Assembly (NCBI GenBank): GCA_030538475.1
Contig: JAUNTX010000002.1
Location: 62,001 to 126,000, forward strand
DNA length: 64,000 nt
DNA from: Dermabacter sp.
Lineage (GTDB): Bacteria; Actinomycetota; Actinomycetes; Actinomycetales; Dermabacteraceae
Reading direction: 5' to 3'
Part shown: piece after piece, positions 25,946 to 34,906 of the stretch
Layout: each line of letters starts with the position of its first letter
Numbering within the stretch: position 1 is the first letter of the stretch
Translations under genes and position numbers: made by a program
Notes under the pieces: generated by a model
Database searches by the model: none
What the model was told of the DNA's origin: nothing
The model's input: only the letters and a program-made list of their open reading frames with translations

Positions 25946-25983
25946 GCGCCCCAGCGTAGCGGGGTGCTCGATACGCTGGGCAC

Positions 25984-28107
25984 ATGCCCGCGACTCGACT
26001 GGGCAGTGCCCTCGCCCTCGCCGCGAGCGCCGTGCTGCTCATCCTTCCCGTCCTCGTGCCGTCCCTCACGTGGGGCACGGCGCGCGCCGGCGCCAGCCCC
26101 GCCTCCACCCCGCTCACCACCGTCTACGTGACGAGCGGCCTCACCTGGGCCGACCTCAGCGCCTCCACCACCCCCGAGCTGTTCTGCTTCGCCGAGCACT
26201 CCGGCGTGGGCGCGATGAGCCTCACGAGCGGCTCCGTCCTCACCACCAAACGCCAGGGACTCGCCTCGCTCACGACGGGCGAGCGCACGCCGCCGCTCGC
26301 GCGCGGCGAAGTGAATGGACTGCCCGCCGAGGGGGCCGACGGCCTTCGCATCATCGACCTCGGCGACGTAGCCGTGGGCCCCGGCGTCAGCGCCGCCGAG
26401 CGGGAGGCGTCCCTGCGCGCGCTCGATGCCCGGTTCGCCGAAGCCCAGGGGGCGTGCGGCGCGGGGCTGCCGGGCACCGCGACAGACAGCACCGAGGCGC
26501 GCGGCGAGGCCCCGCGGGTCGCGGTCGCGAGCGTCGGCGCGCTCTCACCGGCGCCCGAGCGCGCCGCCGCCATCGAGAACGAGCGCTCCCCCGCCGCGCT
26601 GCACCAGATGGCCACCGACCTCCAGCTCCAGGTCTATATCGACTCCGGTTTCGGCCCCGGCCTACTCACGAGCCCCTCCACTCGACAGCCGGGTCTCGTG
26701 CTCAACGTGGACGTGGCGCCGAGCGCGGGCGAGGGACCGGGCATCGGCCGCGCCATCGAGGGGACACCCCGCACCCCGGAGAGCGAGAGCTCCGAGAGCG
26801 AGCGGGCAGACGACGAGCAGGCGCGCGCCGATGCGAGCATTGCGCGCGTCACCGCCCTCACCACGGACTCACGCCTGACCGAGGACGCCCTCGCGCCCGT
26901 CATCGGGCTCTACCTGGCCGTGCTCGGCGTCGCCGCAGCCGGGGCCCTCGGCCTGCGAGCCGCGCGCTGGGAGTACTCCGCGCGGGCCCGCCGCCTTCAG
27001 CGGGCCTGCGCCACGGTGCTGGGCACCGCGATCCTCGCCGTTCCGCTCGGCCTCACTTCCTCCCAGCTGCCCCTCGCGGACCTCGCCGCCCGCGGCATCA
27101 GCCCCGCCCTCGCCATCGTCGCGGCGGTCGGTGCGCTCGCCGCGCTCGCGGGCACGCTCCTTTCCCGCGGCCTCGCCTCTCTCGGCCTCCGCACCCTCAC
27201 GCCCGCCGTCGCCGCGCTCATCGCCGCTGCGCTCATCGCCCTCGAGGTCGCGCTCGGTGCCCACGCCCAGCTCGGCTCCGTGCTCGGCAACCAGCCCCTG
27301 TACGGGGGCCGGTTCTACGGGCTCGGCAACCACCTCACCGGCATCCTCCTCGCCGCGTGGGCGCTCGGGATCGGGGGCCTCCTCGACCACGCCGCGCGCC
27401 TTCTCGCCACGACGGCGGGCCGGGTGGGGCTCGTGGCGCTCACGGGCGCGGCGCTCGGATTCGTGGCGCTCTCCCCCACGATGGGAGCCGACGCCGGAAG
27501 CGCCCTCATCTTTGGCCCCGCGACCCTGCTCGGCTGCCTTGCCGTGAGCGGCGCGCGGCTGAAGGCCCGGCACGTCGTCGGAGCGCTCGCGGCCGGGGGC
27601 GTGCTCTTTGCTCTGGCCGGTCTCCTCGACTATCTGCGGCCGCCGTCGGCCCGCACCCACCTGGGCGCGTTCGTCGCCGATCTGCTCGACGCGGGGGGCC
27701 CGCTCGCCGCGCTCGGCACCGTCGCGGCGACCGCCGCCGATCGCGCGGTGCGCATGGCCGAGCCGCTGTGGATCACAAGCCCGCTCATCGTCGTGCCCGC
27801 CGCGGCGGCCATCGTCGCTCTCACGTGGGCGAGCCTCACTCGCGGCGCCACGGCCGCGGGGCGGTTCAACCGCGCGCACCGCTGGCTATGGGCGATGCGA
27901 GCATCGGCCCTCGTCGGGGCGTGGATCGGCGCGGCCACGAACGACACGGGGCTCACGCTGCTCGTGGCCGCCTACGCGGTGGGCGCGCTCGTCCAGGCGG
28001 GGCTTATCGCCGCGGCGCCTCGGTCTCCGAGCCCCGCCCCGTCGCCTCAGGATCGCCCACGGGAGAATCGGGCCGAGGGCCGTCCTCGAGCGGATCATTC
28101 GGGCTGA
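25984..28107 (+). CDS. Large actinobacterial membrane protein with extracytoplasmic N-terminal domain
   Basis: The 707-residue protein has a signal-anchor (near 8-30), an extracytoplasmic region of about 270 residues starting VYVTSGLTWADLSASTTPELFCFAEH, and about ten membrane helices after residue 295. The membrane part includes NQPLYGGRFYGLGNHLTGILL near 437 and LSPTMGADAGSALIFGPA near 497, motifs I recall from a conserved actinobacterial family. The N-terminal part recalls alkaline-phosphatase-like folds, but metal ligands are not clear. Function is unknown; cell-envelope work is plausible because a glycosyltransferase follows. Its 3' end overlaps that gene by 104 bases on the other strand. 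Confidence 0.78.
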   Translation: MPATRLGSALALAASAVLLILPVLVPSLTWGTARAGASPASTPLTTVYVTSGLTWADLSASTTPELFCFAEHSGVGAMSLTSGSVLTTKRQGLASLTTGERTPPLARGEVNGLPAEGADGLRIIDLGDVAVGPGVSAAEREASLRALDARFAEAQGACGAGLPGTATDSTEARGEAPRVAVASVGALSPAPERAAAIENERSPAALHQMATDLQLQVYIDSGFGPGLLTSPSTRQPGLVLNVDVAPSAGEGPGIGRAIEGTPRTPESESSESERADDEQARADASIARVTALTTDSRLTEDALAPVIGLYLAVLGVAAAGALGLRAARWEYSARARRLQRACATVLGTAILAVPLGLTSSQLPLADLAARGISPALAIVAAVGALAALAGTLLSRGLASLGLRTLTPAVAALIAAALIALEVALGAHAQLGSVLGNQPLYGGRFYGLGNHLTGILLAAWALGIGGLLDHAARLLATTAGRVGLVALTGAALGFVALSPTMGADAGSALIFGPATLLGCLAVSGARLKARHVVGALAAGGVLFALAGLLDYLRPPSARTHLGAFVADLLDAGGPLAALGTVAATAADRAVRMAEPLWITSPLIVVPAAAAIVALTWASLTRGATAAGRFNRAHRWLWAMRASALVGAWIGAATNDTGLTLLVAAYAVGALVQAGLIAAAPRSPSPAPSPQDRPRENRAEGRPRADHSG

Positions 28108-28930
28108 TCGAACGGCGCTTCGCGAGCGCCCGCACCACATCGCGCAGCTGGCTCGCGCGATGCAACTGCCCGCGAAAATCCGAGCCCGTGGCCCGGTGGT
28201 GAAGATCCGCGGGCACCTCTTTCACCCAGAACCCGTGGTGGAGGGCATCGATGGTGAGCCCCGTTTCCACGCCCCAGCCCGCAGCAAGCGGCTGCACGGC
28301 CTCCCACGTCTCACGGGTGATGCAGCGCGTGCCACTGAGCGGCTGCTCGGTCTCAAAACCCGTGGCCTTGCGAATCCCGTTGCGCGAGGTGCGCACCACG
28401 AGGCCCATGCCCGACGCGCCCTCTTGCGGCGGGATCACCGCGATGCTCATATCCACGCCGTCCTTCAGGACGGGGGCCACGAGCGCGGAGGCGTTGCGGG
28501 CGGAATCCTCCATGTCGGCGTCGATAAACAGCAGGGCCCGCGGCGGCGGCCCACCCTCCGGGTTGATGATCGGCAGCGGGCCGGTGTGGCCGCGCTCGCG
28601 CGGCTCGGTCAGCAGTTCCTGCCCCGTTGTGCCCTCTCCCCCGGCGCGTTCGGCTTCCTCGCGCATGTGCACGACCTTCGCGCCCGTCTCCATCGCGGCG
28701 GCCTTGCCGCGATTGGTCTTGTGGCGCACCACGACCGCCCCGGCACCCTTGGCGAGCGCCGCCGTGGCATCCACCGAGCCGTCATCGACCACGATCACGA
28801 GGTCCACGCCCTCGATGTCGCGCGCGGCGAGCACCGTGGCTTCGATCCGCTGTGCTTCGTCCTTCGCCGGAATGATGACCGCGGCGCTGCGGGGCCGCGT
28901 CAGGGGTGGCGTGGAGCCCCCCTCGCTCAT
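28004..28930 (-). CDS. Family 2 glycosyltransferase (glucosyl-phosphoglycerate-synthase-like)
   Basis: The 308-residue GT-A protein has AAVIIPAKDEAQRIEATV near 16, VIVVDDGSVDATAALA near 45, the HKTNRGKAAAMETGA motif near 69, ALLFIDADMEDS near 131 with the DxD metal site, and a late LSGTRCITRETWEAVQPLAAGWGVETGLTIDA segment near 200-232. This resembles GT2/GT81 enzymes that make glucosyl-3-phosphoglycerate, though the acceptor is unproven. ATG 28930 overlaps the upstream DUF5926 stop by four bases. The C-terminal 35 residues are charged and low-complexity and overlap the opposite-strand membrane gene. Confidence 0.82.
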   Translation of the reverse strand: MSEGGSTPPLTRPRSAAVIIPAKDEAQRIEATVLAARDIEGVDLVIVVDDGSVDATAALAKGAGAVVVRHKTNRGKAAAMETGAKVVHMREEAERAGGEGTTGQELLTEPRERGHTGPLPIINPEGGPPPRALLFIDADMEDSARNASALVAPVLKDGVDMSIAVIPPQEGASGMGLVVRTSRNGIRKATGFETEQPLSGTRCITRETWEAVQPLAAGWGVETGLTIDALHHGFWVKEVPADLHHRATGSDFRGQLHRASQLRDVVRALAKRRSISPNDPLEDGPRPDSPVGDPEATGRGSETEAPRR

Positions 28931-29757
28931 CGCAGGGTCACCTGCCGCGCCACGATCCCGCCGCGGGCCCGGCGCTCGAGGCCGGTCAGCGGCTCGGTGC
29001 TCGCGAGTGCTTCCTCGAAGCGCGCCTTGAACGCCGCCGCTTCCTCTTCCACGCCCTCGACCCCGAAGCCCTTCGGCAGGTCCCACACGGGAATCGTGAG
29101 GCCGTCGGCCCTGAACGATCCCACGTACTTCGTGCCCTCGCCCACGCCGGAGTTCCGCTTCGCGTGCAGGCGCGCCACGGCGTCGATCACCTGGTCTTCG
29201 CCCTCTTCGAGCACCCAGCGCAGGTGCTCCTTCGCGCCCGCATCCACCCAGTAGGCGTGCGGGAGGCCGCCCACGGCGGCGGTCGGCATGATCGCCTCGT
29301 TCGCTTGCGCGAGGCCCTCGTCCAGTTCCTCGGTGCGCGTAGCGCCCGCATCGATCCAGTAGTCGAAGGAATCGTGGACCTCGATCACGGGCTCCGCCGC
29401 GAACTCCACGATGTCCTGCAGGCGCGGCGAATCCGCGGCCACATCCACGGTCGAGACCGCGGTGCCCGGCTCAGAATCGAGCGCCGTCTTGAGGGCAGCG
29501 CCAAGGCCGCGCGAGGTGTCGTTGCCGGGCACGGTGGCCTGCATGCCCACCATGACGGTGCCGTCCTCGCGCTTGAGGGCCGCCCAGTTCATCGGCAACA
29601 GCGAGGCGATCACGAGGTCCGTGCCGCCGAAGTCCGCGCTCGTGCGCGCGGTGAGCGTGGCCGACGGGATGAGCTGACGCATCGCCACGAGGTCGCGTTC
29701 GGCAACAAGCCCCTCAAACGGGCGGCGAACAAGCGTGGTCAAAGAAGGTGAGGTCAT
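28927..29757 (-). CDS. DUF5926 family protein
   Basis: The 276-residue protein has the layout I recall for DUF5926, an actinobacterial family of unknown function: TLVRRPFEGLVAERDLVAMRQLIPSATL near 7-34, EFAAEPVIEVHDSFDYWIDAGA near 117-138, VGGLPHAYWVDAGAKEHLRWVLEEGED near 161-187, and a C-terminal RARGGIVARQVTLR. There is no signal peptide or membrane segment. It is translationally coupled to the glycosyltransferase gene. Confidence 0.78.
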   Translation of the reverse strand: MTSPSLTTLVRRPFEGLVAERDLVAMRQLIPSATLTARTSADFGGTDLVIASLLPMNWAALKREDGTVMVGMQATVPGNDTSRGLGAALKTALDSEPGTAVSTVDVAADSPRLQDIVEFAAEPVIEVHDSFDYWIDAGATRTEELDEGLAQANEAIMPTAAVGGLPHAYWVDAGAKEHLRWVLEEGEDQVIDAVARLHAKRNSGVGEGTKYVGSFRADGLTIPVWDLPKGFGVEGVEEEAAAFKARFEEALASTEPLTGLERRARGGIVARQVTLR

Positions 29758-29799
29758 GCCGCCAGCCTACTTGCTCGCCTCCGCGGCCGTCACCTCTTC

Positions 29800-30078
29800 T
29801 CAGGCGCCTTCTCCCGCGGGCGGGCCCTCGCTCCGGCCCCTGCGCACGGGCGGGGGCGGCACCTCTTTCACGATGACGATGATCGCGCGGGGCACGCGGG
29901 CGAAGCCGCGGCGGGTCTCAATCGTCACGGTGTCGGCGTCGAGGGCGCGCACGTAGCCGAGCGCGTCGGCCACCTTCTCGTGCCCCGCATGGGTGTGGGG
30001 GTTCAGGGCGTAGCGCACGGTCAGGCGCCTGCCCACCTCGATGATGGGCGCCCAACCGGCCCGCGCATTGTCGCTCAC
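29800..30078 (-). CDS. Small stand-alone SH3-like (Rv0428c N-domain type) protein
   Basis: The 92-residue protein has a single beta-rich domain: GRRLTVRYALNP, ALGYVRALDADTVTIETRRGFARVPRAIIVIVKEVPPPP. This matches the N-terminal SH3-like domain normally fused to GNAT acetyltransferases of the Rv0428c type, here without the acetyltransferase. The C-terminal 18 residues are disordered. It lies between the DUF5926 and uracil permease genes on the same strand. Confidence 0.7.
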   Translation of the reverse strand: MSDNARAGWAPIIEVGRRLTVRYALNPHTHAGHEKVADALGYVRALDADTVTIETRRGFARVPRAIIVIVKEVPPPPVRRGRSEGPPAGEGA

Positions 30079-30085
30079 TCCGGGT

Positions 30086-31384
30086 CTAGGCCGCGGGGCG
30101 TCCGGCGCCCACGAGCGGTTCGTCGTCCTGCTCGGTGCCGGTGAGGCGGCCGAGGATCCCCATGACGTGATAGACGAGCAGCGCGGCCAGGGTGCCGAGC
30201 GCGATGCCGGTGAAGGAGAACCCGCCGATCTCCCAGTGCAGATCCGCGATGGCGATGACGAGGGCGAGGCCCGCGGTCATCTGATTGCGGGGGCGTGCGA
30301 AGTCCACGCGGCCCTCGATCCACATGCGAAAGCCCACGATGGCGATGAGGCCATACAGCACGAAGGTGACGCCGCCGATCACGCCGAGCGGGATCGTGTT
30401 GATGATCGCGCCCACCTTGGGGCTCATCGCGAGCAGGATCGCGGTGATGCCCGCGACCCAGTACGCCGCGGTTGAATACACGCGGGTGGCGCTCATGACG
30501 CCGATGTTCTCGCCATACGTGGTCGTGGGCGAGCCGCCGAACGTGCCGGACAGGGCCGTTGCAAAACCGTCGGCAAAGAGCGTGCGGCCCACCTCCCGAT
30601 CGAGGTTCCGGCCGGTCATGGTGCCCACCGAGATTACGTGCCCCACGTTCTCCGCGAGCAGCACGACGATGACGGGCAGGAAGATCGGCAGCAGGCCCAG
30701 GTTGAAGGTGGGGTAGTGGAACTCGGGAAGGCCCAGCCACGCCGCCTCGCGCACCGGATCCAGGTTCACTTCGCCGCGCACGAGCGCGATGACGTAGCCG
30801 ATGATGACGCCGAGCAGGACGCTGATGCGCCCGAGGATCCCCTTGAACAGGGTTGTGCACAGCACGATGGCGATGAGCGTGCACACGGCCGTGAACGGCG
30901 CCTTCGAGAAGTTCGCCTGATAGGTGGTGGGCACGAGGTTGAGGCCGATCAGCGCCACAATCGAGCCCATCACGACGGGCGGCATGAGCAGCCCGATCCA
31001 GCGGGTCCCCACCTTCCCGATGAGAAGGCCCAGCAGCGCGAGCAGGACGCCGGTGACCACCACACCGCCGAGCGCCGCCCCCATCGAATCCGCCTGGGTG
31101 GAGGCGGTGATGGGGGCGATGAAGGCGAAGGAACTGCCCAGGTAGCTGGGCACCCTGTTGCGCGTGATGACGAGGAACAGCAGGGTGCCGATCCCGGAAA
31201 ACAGGAGAGTCGTGGCCGGGGGGAAGCCCGTGATGATCGGGACCAGGAACGTGGCGCCGAACATCGCGATGACATGCTGGGCGCCGATCCCAATCGTGTA
31301 CGGCCAGGCGAGGCGCTCTTCGGGCAGCACAACCTTGCCGGGTTCAACGGTGCGGCCATTGCCGTGAATCGTCCACAGAGGCAT
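30086..31384 (-). CDS. uraA: Uracil/xanthine permease (NCS2 family)
   Basis: The 432-residue transporter has about 14 membrane segments with the NCS2 landmarks IGAQHVIAMFGATFLVPIITG near 31-51, SYLGSSFAFIAPI near 79-91, a central LPVIVVLLAENVGHVISVG with the substrate-site glutamate near 243-260, and TYGENIGVMSATRVYS near 288. It imports uracil (possibly xanthine) by proton symport. The C-terminal tail is polar. Confidence 0.92.
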   Translation of the reverse strand: MPLWTIHGNGRTVEPGKVVLPEERLAWPYTIGIGAQHVIAMFGATFLVPIITGFPPATTLLFSGIGTLLFLVITRNRVPSYLGSSFAFIAPITASTQADSMGAALGGVVVTGVLLALLGLLIGKVGTRWIGLLMPPVVMGSIVALIGLNLVPTTYQANFSKAPFTAVCTLIAIVLCTTLFKGILGRISVLLGVIIGYVIALVRGEVNLDPVREAAWLGLPEFHYPTFNLGLLPIFLPVIVVLLAENVGHVISVGTMTGRNLDREVGRTLFADGFATALSGTFGGSPTTTYGENIGVMSATRVYSTAAYWVAGITAILLAMSPKVGAIINTIPLGVIGGVTFVLYGLIAIVGFRMWIEGRVDFARPRNQMTAGLALVIAIADLHWEIGGFSFTGIALGTLAALLVYHVMGILGRLTGTEQDDEPLVGAGRPAA

Positions 31385-31399
31385 GGGGAAACCTTCGTT

Positions 31400-33097
31400 C
31401 TAGGCGGGTGAGGAGGGAGAGGGGAAGGCCTTGCGTTCGGCGGTGGCGCGGGAAATGTCGGGAAGGAAACGCTGGGCGATGGAGGGAGCGAGTTCGCGGG
31501 CGCGGAAGGCCGTGAACGTGGCGTCAAGATCGGGGGCGCCGTGTTCGTCCCGCACCGGCGTGGGCACCGTGAGCATGAGCGCGGAGCTCATGCCGATGAG
31601 CAGGGCGAGCCCGCCATTGGTGAGGCCCGCCGCATCCCCGCTCGCGAGCGAATACACGAGCACGGAGACGAACCCGATGACGGTGAGGGCCACGCCCGCG
31701 ACGACCGCGTGGGCGCGAGCCCGGGAGGCGTCGCGGTAATCGAGCGCGCGGCGCGCGAAGGCCGACAGCAGGGCGAACAGGAGCGCGAGCAGCATCGCCG
31801 CGAGGGTGAGGGGCAGGCCGACGCGGCTCGGGTAACCGAGCACGATCGCGAGGGCCATGAGGGCGCTCACCACGAGGGAGACGCCGTGCATGAGGACGGA
31901 GAACTCGAGCGTGCGGGCGGCGTAGACGATCCAGTCCACGCGCGTGAACCGCAGCGCGCTCGAGCGCACGTAGGCCCGCGAGATGAGCAGGCCGAAAGCG
32001 GCCACGACGAACGGGAGCCACACGTAGGAGGTGGAGAAGCTGACGGGGGCGGCGTAGCTGAGCCGCAGCGTGTTGTCGGCGGCGGCGCCCACGACGATGG
32101 CCCCCGCCACGCCCGTGAGGAACACGTACCACGAGGGGCTGCGGCGCAGGCCCGGCTGCACGATGAGCAGGACGAGCGCGAGCCCCGTCAGGGAGCGGGC
32201 GAAGGTGACGAGGGAGAACAGGCCGTCGCCGCTCACGGCCTTGCCCACCATCATGACGGCCGCGAGCGCGAACGAGCCGAGCGCGGCGTAGCGGAGGATT
32301 CCGAGCACGCGGCCCGCGCGGGCCTTGTGGGCGGCATCCGGCACGTAGCCCTCGAAGCCGCGCCGCTCGCTGCCCACAATCGCGCCGAGCAGAAGGAGCG
32401 AGACCCCCGCGCCGAGGCCCACCCGCGGGCCGTCCGGCAGCGGCGTGAGGAGGTCCGGGATCGACGCCGCGAGGTCGTACCCGATCGTGCCGAGCGCGAC
32501 GAGGGCCGCGGGCACCATGCCCACGAGTCGGACCGTGCCGATCAGGCGCAGGTTCGGCTCGCGCTGCGCGGCCTCGCCCGTGCGATAGGTGGGCGCCCAC
32601 CGCAGCACGTACACGGCCACCATCGCCGCAAAGCCGAGGCCCGCGGCCAGGCGCGGCACGAGCATGGGCACGGCCTCGGGGTTCTGCGTGAAGGTGGTGA
32701 CGGCGGCGGAGCCGAAGCACAGCACCACGAGGAGGTCTCGAAGGGCGTCCCAGCCGCTCAGGTCACGAAAGCGCGGCGGCAGGACGGAGGCGGCGGGGCG
32801 CGGCGCGGCCGCGGGCGTGTAGCCGCTGCGGGCATAGGTGGCCGGGCTCGCGTCGTGCGCGGGCAGCGGCAGGGGCGCCGAGTCCTGCGCGCTGGTCCGC
32901 GGCGCGAAATAGTGGTCGGGATCGCCGCTCAGGTGGGCCTTCTCGCGGCGAATCCGCTCGAAATCCTCCCGGCTGGGCAGGCGTTCGGTGGGAAGCGTGC
33001 CCGGCTCGGAGGGGAAGATCCACTCGTCGCCTTCGCTGCCGCGGCCGCCGGATGCGTCGGGGCCGTTCGGCGTCTCGGACCGATCACTCATCGCCAT
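31400..33097 (-). CDS. Multi-pass membrane protein of unknown function
   Basis: The 565-residue protein has a cytoplasmic-looking N-terminus of about 115 residues, rich in Pro/Ser/Arg, then about 12 hydrophobic segments (first near 120) and a C-terminal amphipathic tail (DATFTAFRARELAPSIAQRFLPDISRATAERKAF). The N-terminal half of the membrane part contains RWAPTYRTGEAAQREPNLRLIG. I do not recognise the family with confidence. The start MAMSDRS offers two ATGs, and the second is equally possible. It is 15 bp upstream of the permease gene in the same direction, so the two may be co-transcribed. Confidence 0.7.
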   Translation of the reverse strand: MAMSDRSETPNGPDASGGRGSEGDEWIFPSEPGTLPTERLPSREDFERIRREKAHLSGDPDHYFAPRTSAQDSAPLPLPAHDASPATYARSGYTPAAAPRPAASVLPPRFRDLSGWDALRDLLVVLCFGSAAVTTFTQNPEAVPMLVPRLAAGLGFAAMVAVYVLRWAPTYRTGEAAQREPNLRLIGTVRLVGMVPAALVALGTIGYDLAASIPDLLTPLPDGPRVGLGAGVSLLLLGAIVGSERRGFEGYVPDAAHKARAGRVLGILRYAALGSFALAAVMMVGKAVSGDGLFSLVTFARSLTGLALVLLIVQPGLRRSPSWYVFLTGVAGAIVVGAAADNTLRLSYAAPVSFSTSYVWLPFVVAAFGLLISRAYVRSSALRFTRVDWIVYAARTLEFSVLMHGVSLVVSALMALAIVLGYPSRVGLPLTLAAMLLALLFALLSAFARRALDYRDASRARAHAVVAGVALTVIGFVSVLVYSLASGDAAGLTNGGLALLIGMSSALMLTVPTPVRDEHGAPDLDATFTAFRARELAPSIAQRFLPDISRATAERKAFPSPSSPA

Positions 33098-33275
33098 TCC
33101 TGCCTCGGTGTCATGTCTCCCTCGGTATCACGTGCGCCCCGCAGCGCGGAGCCTGACCCCATGCCTGGGCACACGGGGTGTCGAGGCCATAGTAGGAGCG
33201 GCCAGGTGGTCGGGCGGCGCGGGCGCGCCGCGTGAGACGCCTCGAGCTGTGTGATGTTCCGCGAGGCGGGACCCG

Positions 33276-33788
33276 CTACCGCGCGAGGCCCGAGTACTGC
33301 TTGGCGAACCGCACGAGCGGCGAGGTTCCCGACCCGGAGCTGGCGGCGCTCACCCGGCACACGGCCAGGTGGTGCGTGGCCGCCTCGTGCACCGCATCCA
33401 GGCGCAGGCTGAAGTGGGTGATCGCGCCGGTCAGCAGGGCGTTGCCCGCCGCATCCCGCGCGTGCTCCACACCCTCGAGCATCCCCTGGAGCGGCAGGCC
33501 CGGCTCGCCGTAGCGTTCGGCGAGGTGCTGCTGGTTCGCGGCGAGCACCGAGAGCGCGCACGTGCCACGCTCCGCGAGCGCCTCGGCCGCGCGCGAGTCG
33601 CCGTACAGGCTCACGAGCATCGTGGGCGGGTCGTAGCTGACATCGAGGAAGGAGTCGATGGTGGTCACCAGGTCCCAGCGGCCCACGCGGGTGGCGAGGA
33701 CGGCGACGGGCGCCGGGAAGTCATCGGCGAGGCGCCGGTACGCCTCGGACTCCATCGCCGACGCGCGGCTCGTCACGGGCTCCGTCAC
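33276..33788 (-). CDS. Flavin reductase-like FMN-binding protein
   Basis: The 170-residue protein has the split-barrel flavin reductase pattern: APVAVLATRVGRWDLVTTIDSFLDVSYDPPTMLVSLYGDSR near 26-66 with the NSF-type strand as DSF, and a late HFSLRLDAVHEAATHHLAVCRV near 125. Such proteins reduce FMN with NAD(P)H, often to serve a monooxygenase. Its ATG overlaps the esterase stop by four bases, so it belongs to the regulator-esterase-reductase operon divergent from the sialic acid genes. Its role there is unknown. Confidence 0.82.
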   Translation of the reverse strand: MTEPVTSRASAMESEAYRRLADDFPAPVAVLATRVGRWDLVTTIDSFLDVSYDPPTMLVSLYGDSRAAEALAERGTCALSVLAANQQHLAERYGEPGLPLQGMLEGVEHARDAAGNALLTGAITHFSLRLDAVHEAATHHLAVCRVSAASSGSGTSPLVRFAKQYSGLAR

Positions 33789-34906
33789 AGGGCCGCGAGG
33801 CGGCGCGCGATGGCCTCGAGCGTGAGCGGCGTGGTGCGGATCCCGCGGCGGTTGAGGGTGCCGTGGGGAACGCCCTGGCGCACGTGGTAGTCCACGCTCA
33901 CCCCGGCCTCGGCCAGCTGTTCGGCCCAGCGGCGGGCCGACGGCCGCAGGTCATCGAACTGCGCCGATTCGAGATAGACGGGGGCCAGCGGGGAGCGGGC
34001 GTGGAGTGCGGCGAGCGCCTCGGCCGTGATCTCGCCGGGGAACACCTCGGGCCCCACGCCCTCGAGCGGGCCGCCCGCGTAGTTCTCGTTCATGACGCGC
34101 ACCTTCACGGGATCAAAACCGAGCGGGGGCGGCACGAGCGCGAGGTCGTGGGCCTCCTCGGGCGTGGAGGCGGGCATCGCGGCGTGGATGACGGGGTAGA
34201 TGGGTGCGGCGAAGGCGAGGGGGAAGCCCTCGCGCGCGGCGCGCAGGTGGGCGGCGGCCGCGAGGCAGCCTCCGGCGCTCGCCCCGCCGACGGCGATCTT
34301 GTCCGGATCGACCCCGGAGTCGCCCGACCGCTCCCGCACCCAGGCGAGTCCGGCCATGAGGTCATCGAGCGGAATCGGCGCGTGGACGCCGCTCTGCCCG
34401 CCGGGGTTCGGGCGATGCCCCGCGGGATCGAAACCGTCCGGGACATCGCACAGGCGGTAGTCCACGCTCACGACCACGGCGCCCGCGCGCCCGGCCACGC
34501 CGAGGCCGACGGCGTGGGATTCGGGCATGTCGAGGTCGCCGTGGATGAAGGCGCCGCCGTGGGCCCACACGAGCGCGGGGCGGCCGGCGACGGCGGCCTC
34601 GTCGTCCTGATTCACCGGGACGGGCGTGTAGATGCGCACGGCGATGGGGCCGTGCGGCCCCGCGACCTCGGCGTCGGAGACCTCGACCTCCCACGGGCCG
34701 CCGCCCGTCCCGTCGTCCCCCTCGACAGAGGCGTCCTGGCCGGGCATGGCCCAGTCGGCGCGCGTTTCCCACGGGCCGTAGGGGGCCAGCCACTTCTCAA
34801 AGGCCGCGGGGTCCACGGTGCCGTCGGCCTCGAGGTCGCCGCCGGGCCCGCGCGGCTCGATGAGCGGCAAGCGCTCGCGCATCTCGGGCAGGAGGGGGAT
34901 GCTCAC
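33785..34906 (-). CDS. Alpha/beta hydrolase fold-3 esterase
   Basis: The 373-residue cytoplasmic esterase has the oxyanion HGG motif (ALVWAHGGAFIHGDLD near 135), the nucleophile elbow VGGASAGGCLAA near 227 (GxSxG), a downstream Asp region ESAQFDDLRPS near 316 and the His in VRQGVPHGTLNR near 343, so the catalytic triad looks intact. GTG 34906 overlaps the regulator stop by four bases. A sialate O-acetylesterase role is an attractive guess from its divergent position to the sialic acid genes, but the sequence itself only supports carboxylesterase. An N-terminal insert near 60-80 is Gly/Asp-rich. Confidence 0.85.
   Translation of the reverse strand: MSIPLLPEMRERLPLIEPRGPGGDLEADGTVDPAAFEKWLAPYGPWETRADWAMPGQDASVEGDDGTGGGPWEVEVSDAEVAGPHGPIAVRIYTPVPVNQDDEAAVAGRPALVWAHGGAFIHGDLDMPESHAVGLGVAGRAGAVVVSVDYRLCDVPDGFDPAGHRPNPGGQSGVHAPIPLDDLMAGLAWVRERSGDSGVDPDKIAVGGASAGGCLAAAAHLRAAREGFPLAFAAPIYPVIHAAMPASTPEEAHDLALVPPPLGFDPVKVRVMNENYAGGPLEGVGPEVFPGEITAEALAALHARSPLAPVYLESAQFDDLRPSARRWAEQLAEAGVSVDYHVRQGVPHGTLNRRGIRTTPLTLEAIARRLAAL

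Noticed and set aside
25944-28202. Plus-strand open frame of 752 codons alongside the membrane protein
   Set aside because: It is the Arg-rich +1 shadow of the 707-residue membrane protein in the same stretch.
31541-33235. Plus-strand open frame of 564 codons rich in Glu/Arg/His
   Set aside because: It is the shadow of the multi-pass membrane protein on the opposite strand, with no hydrophobic or motif structure.
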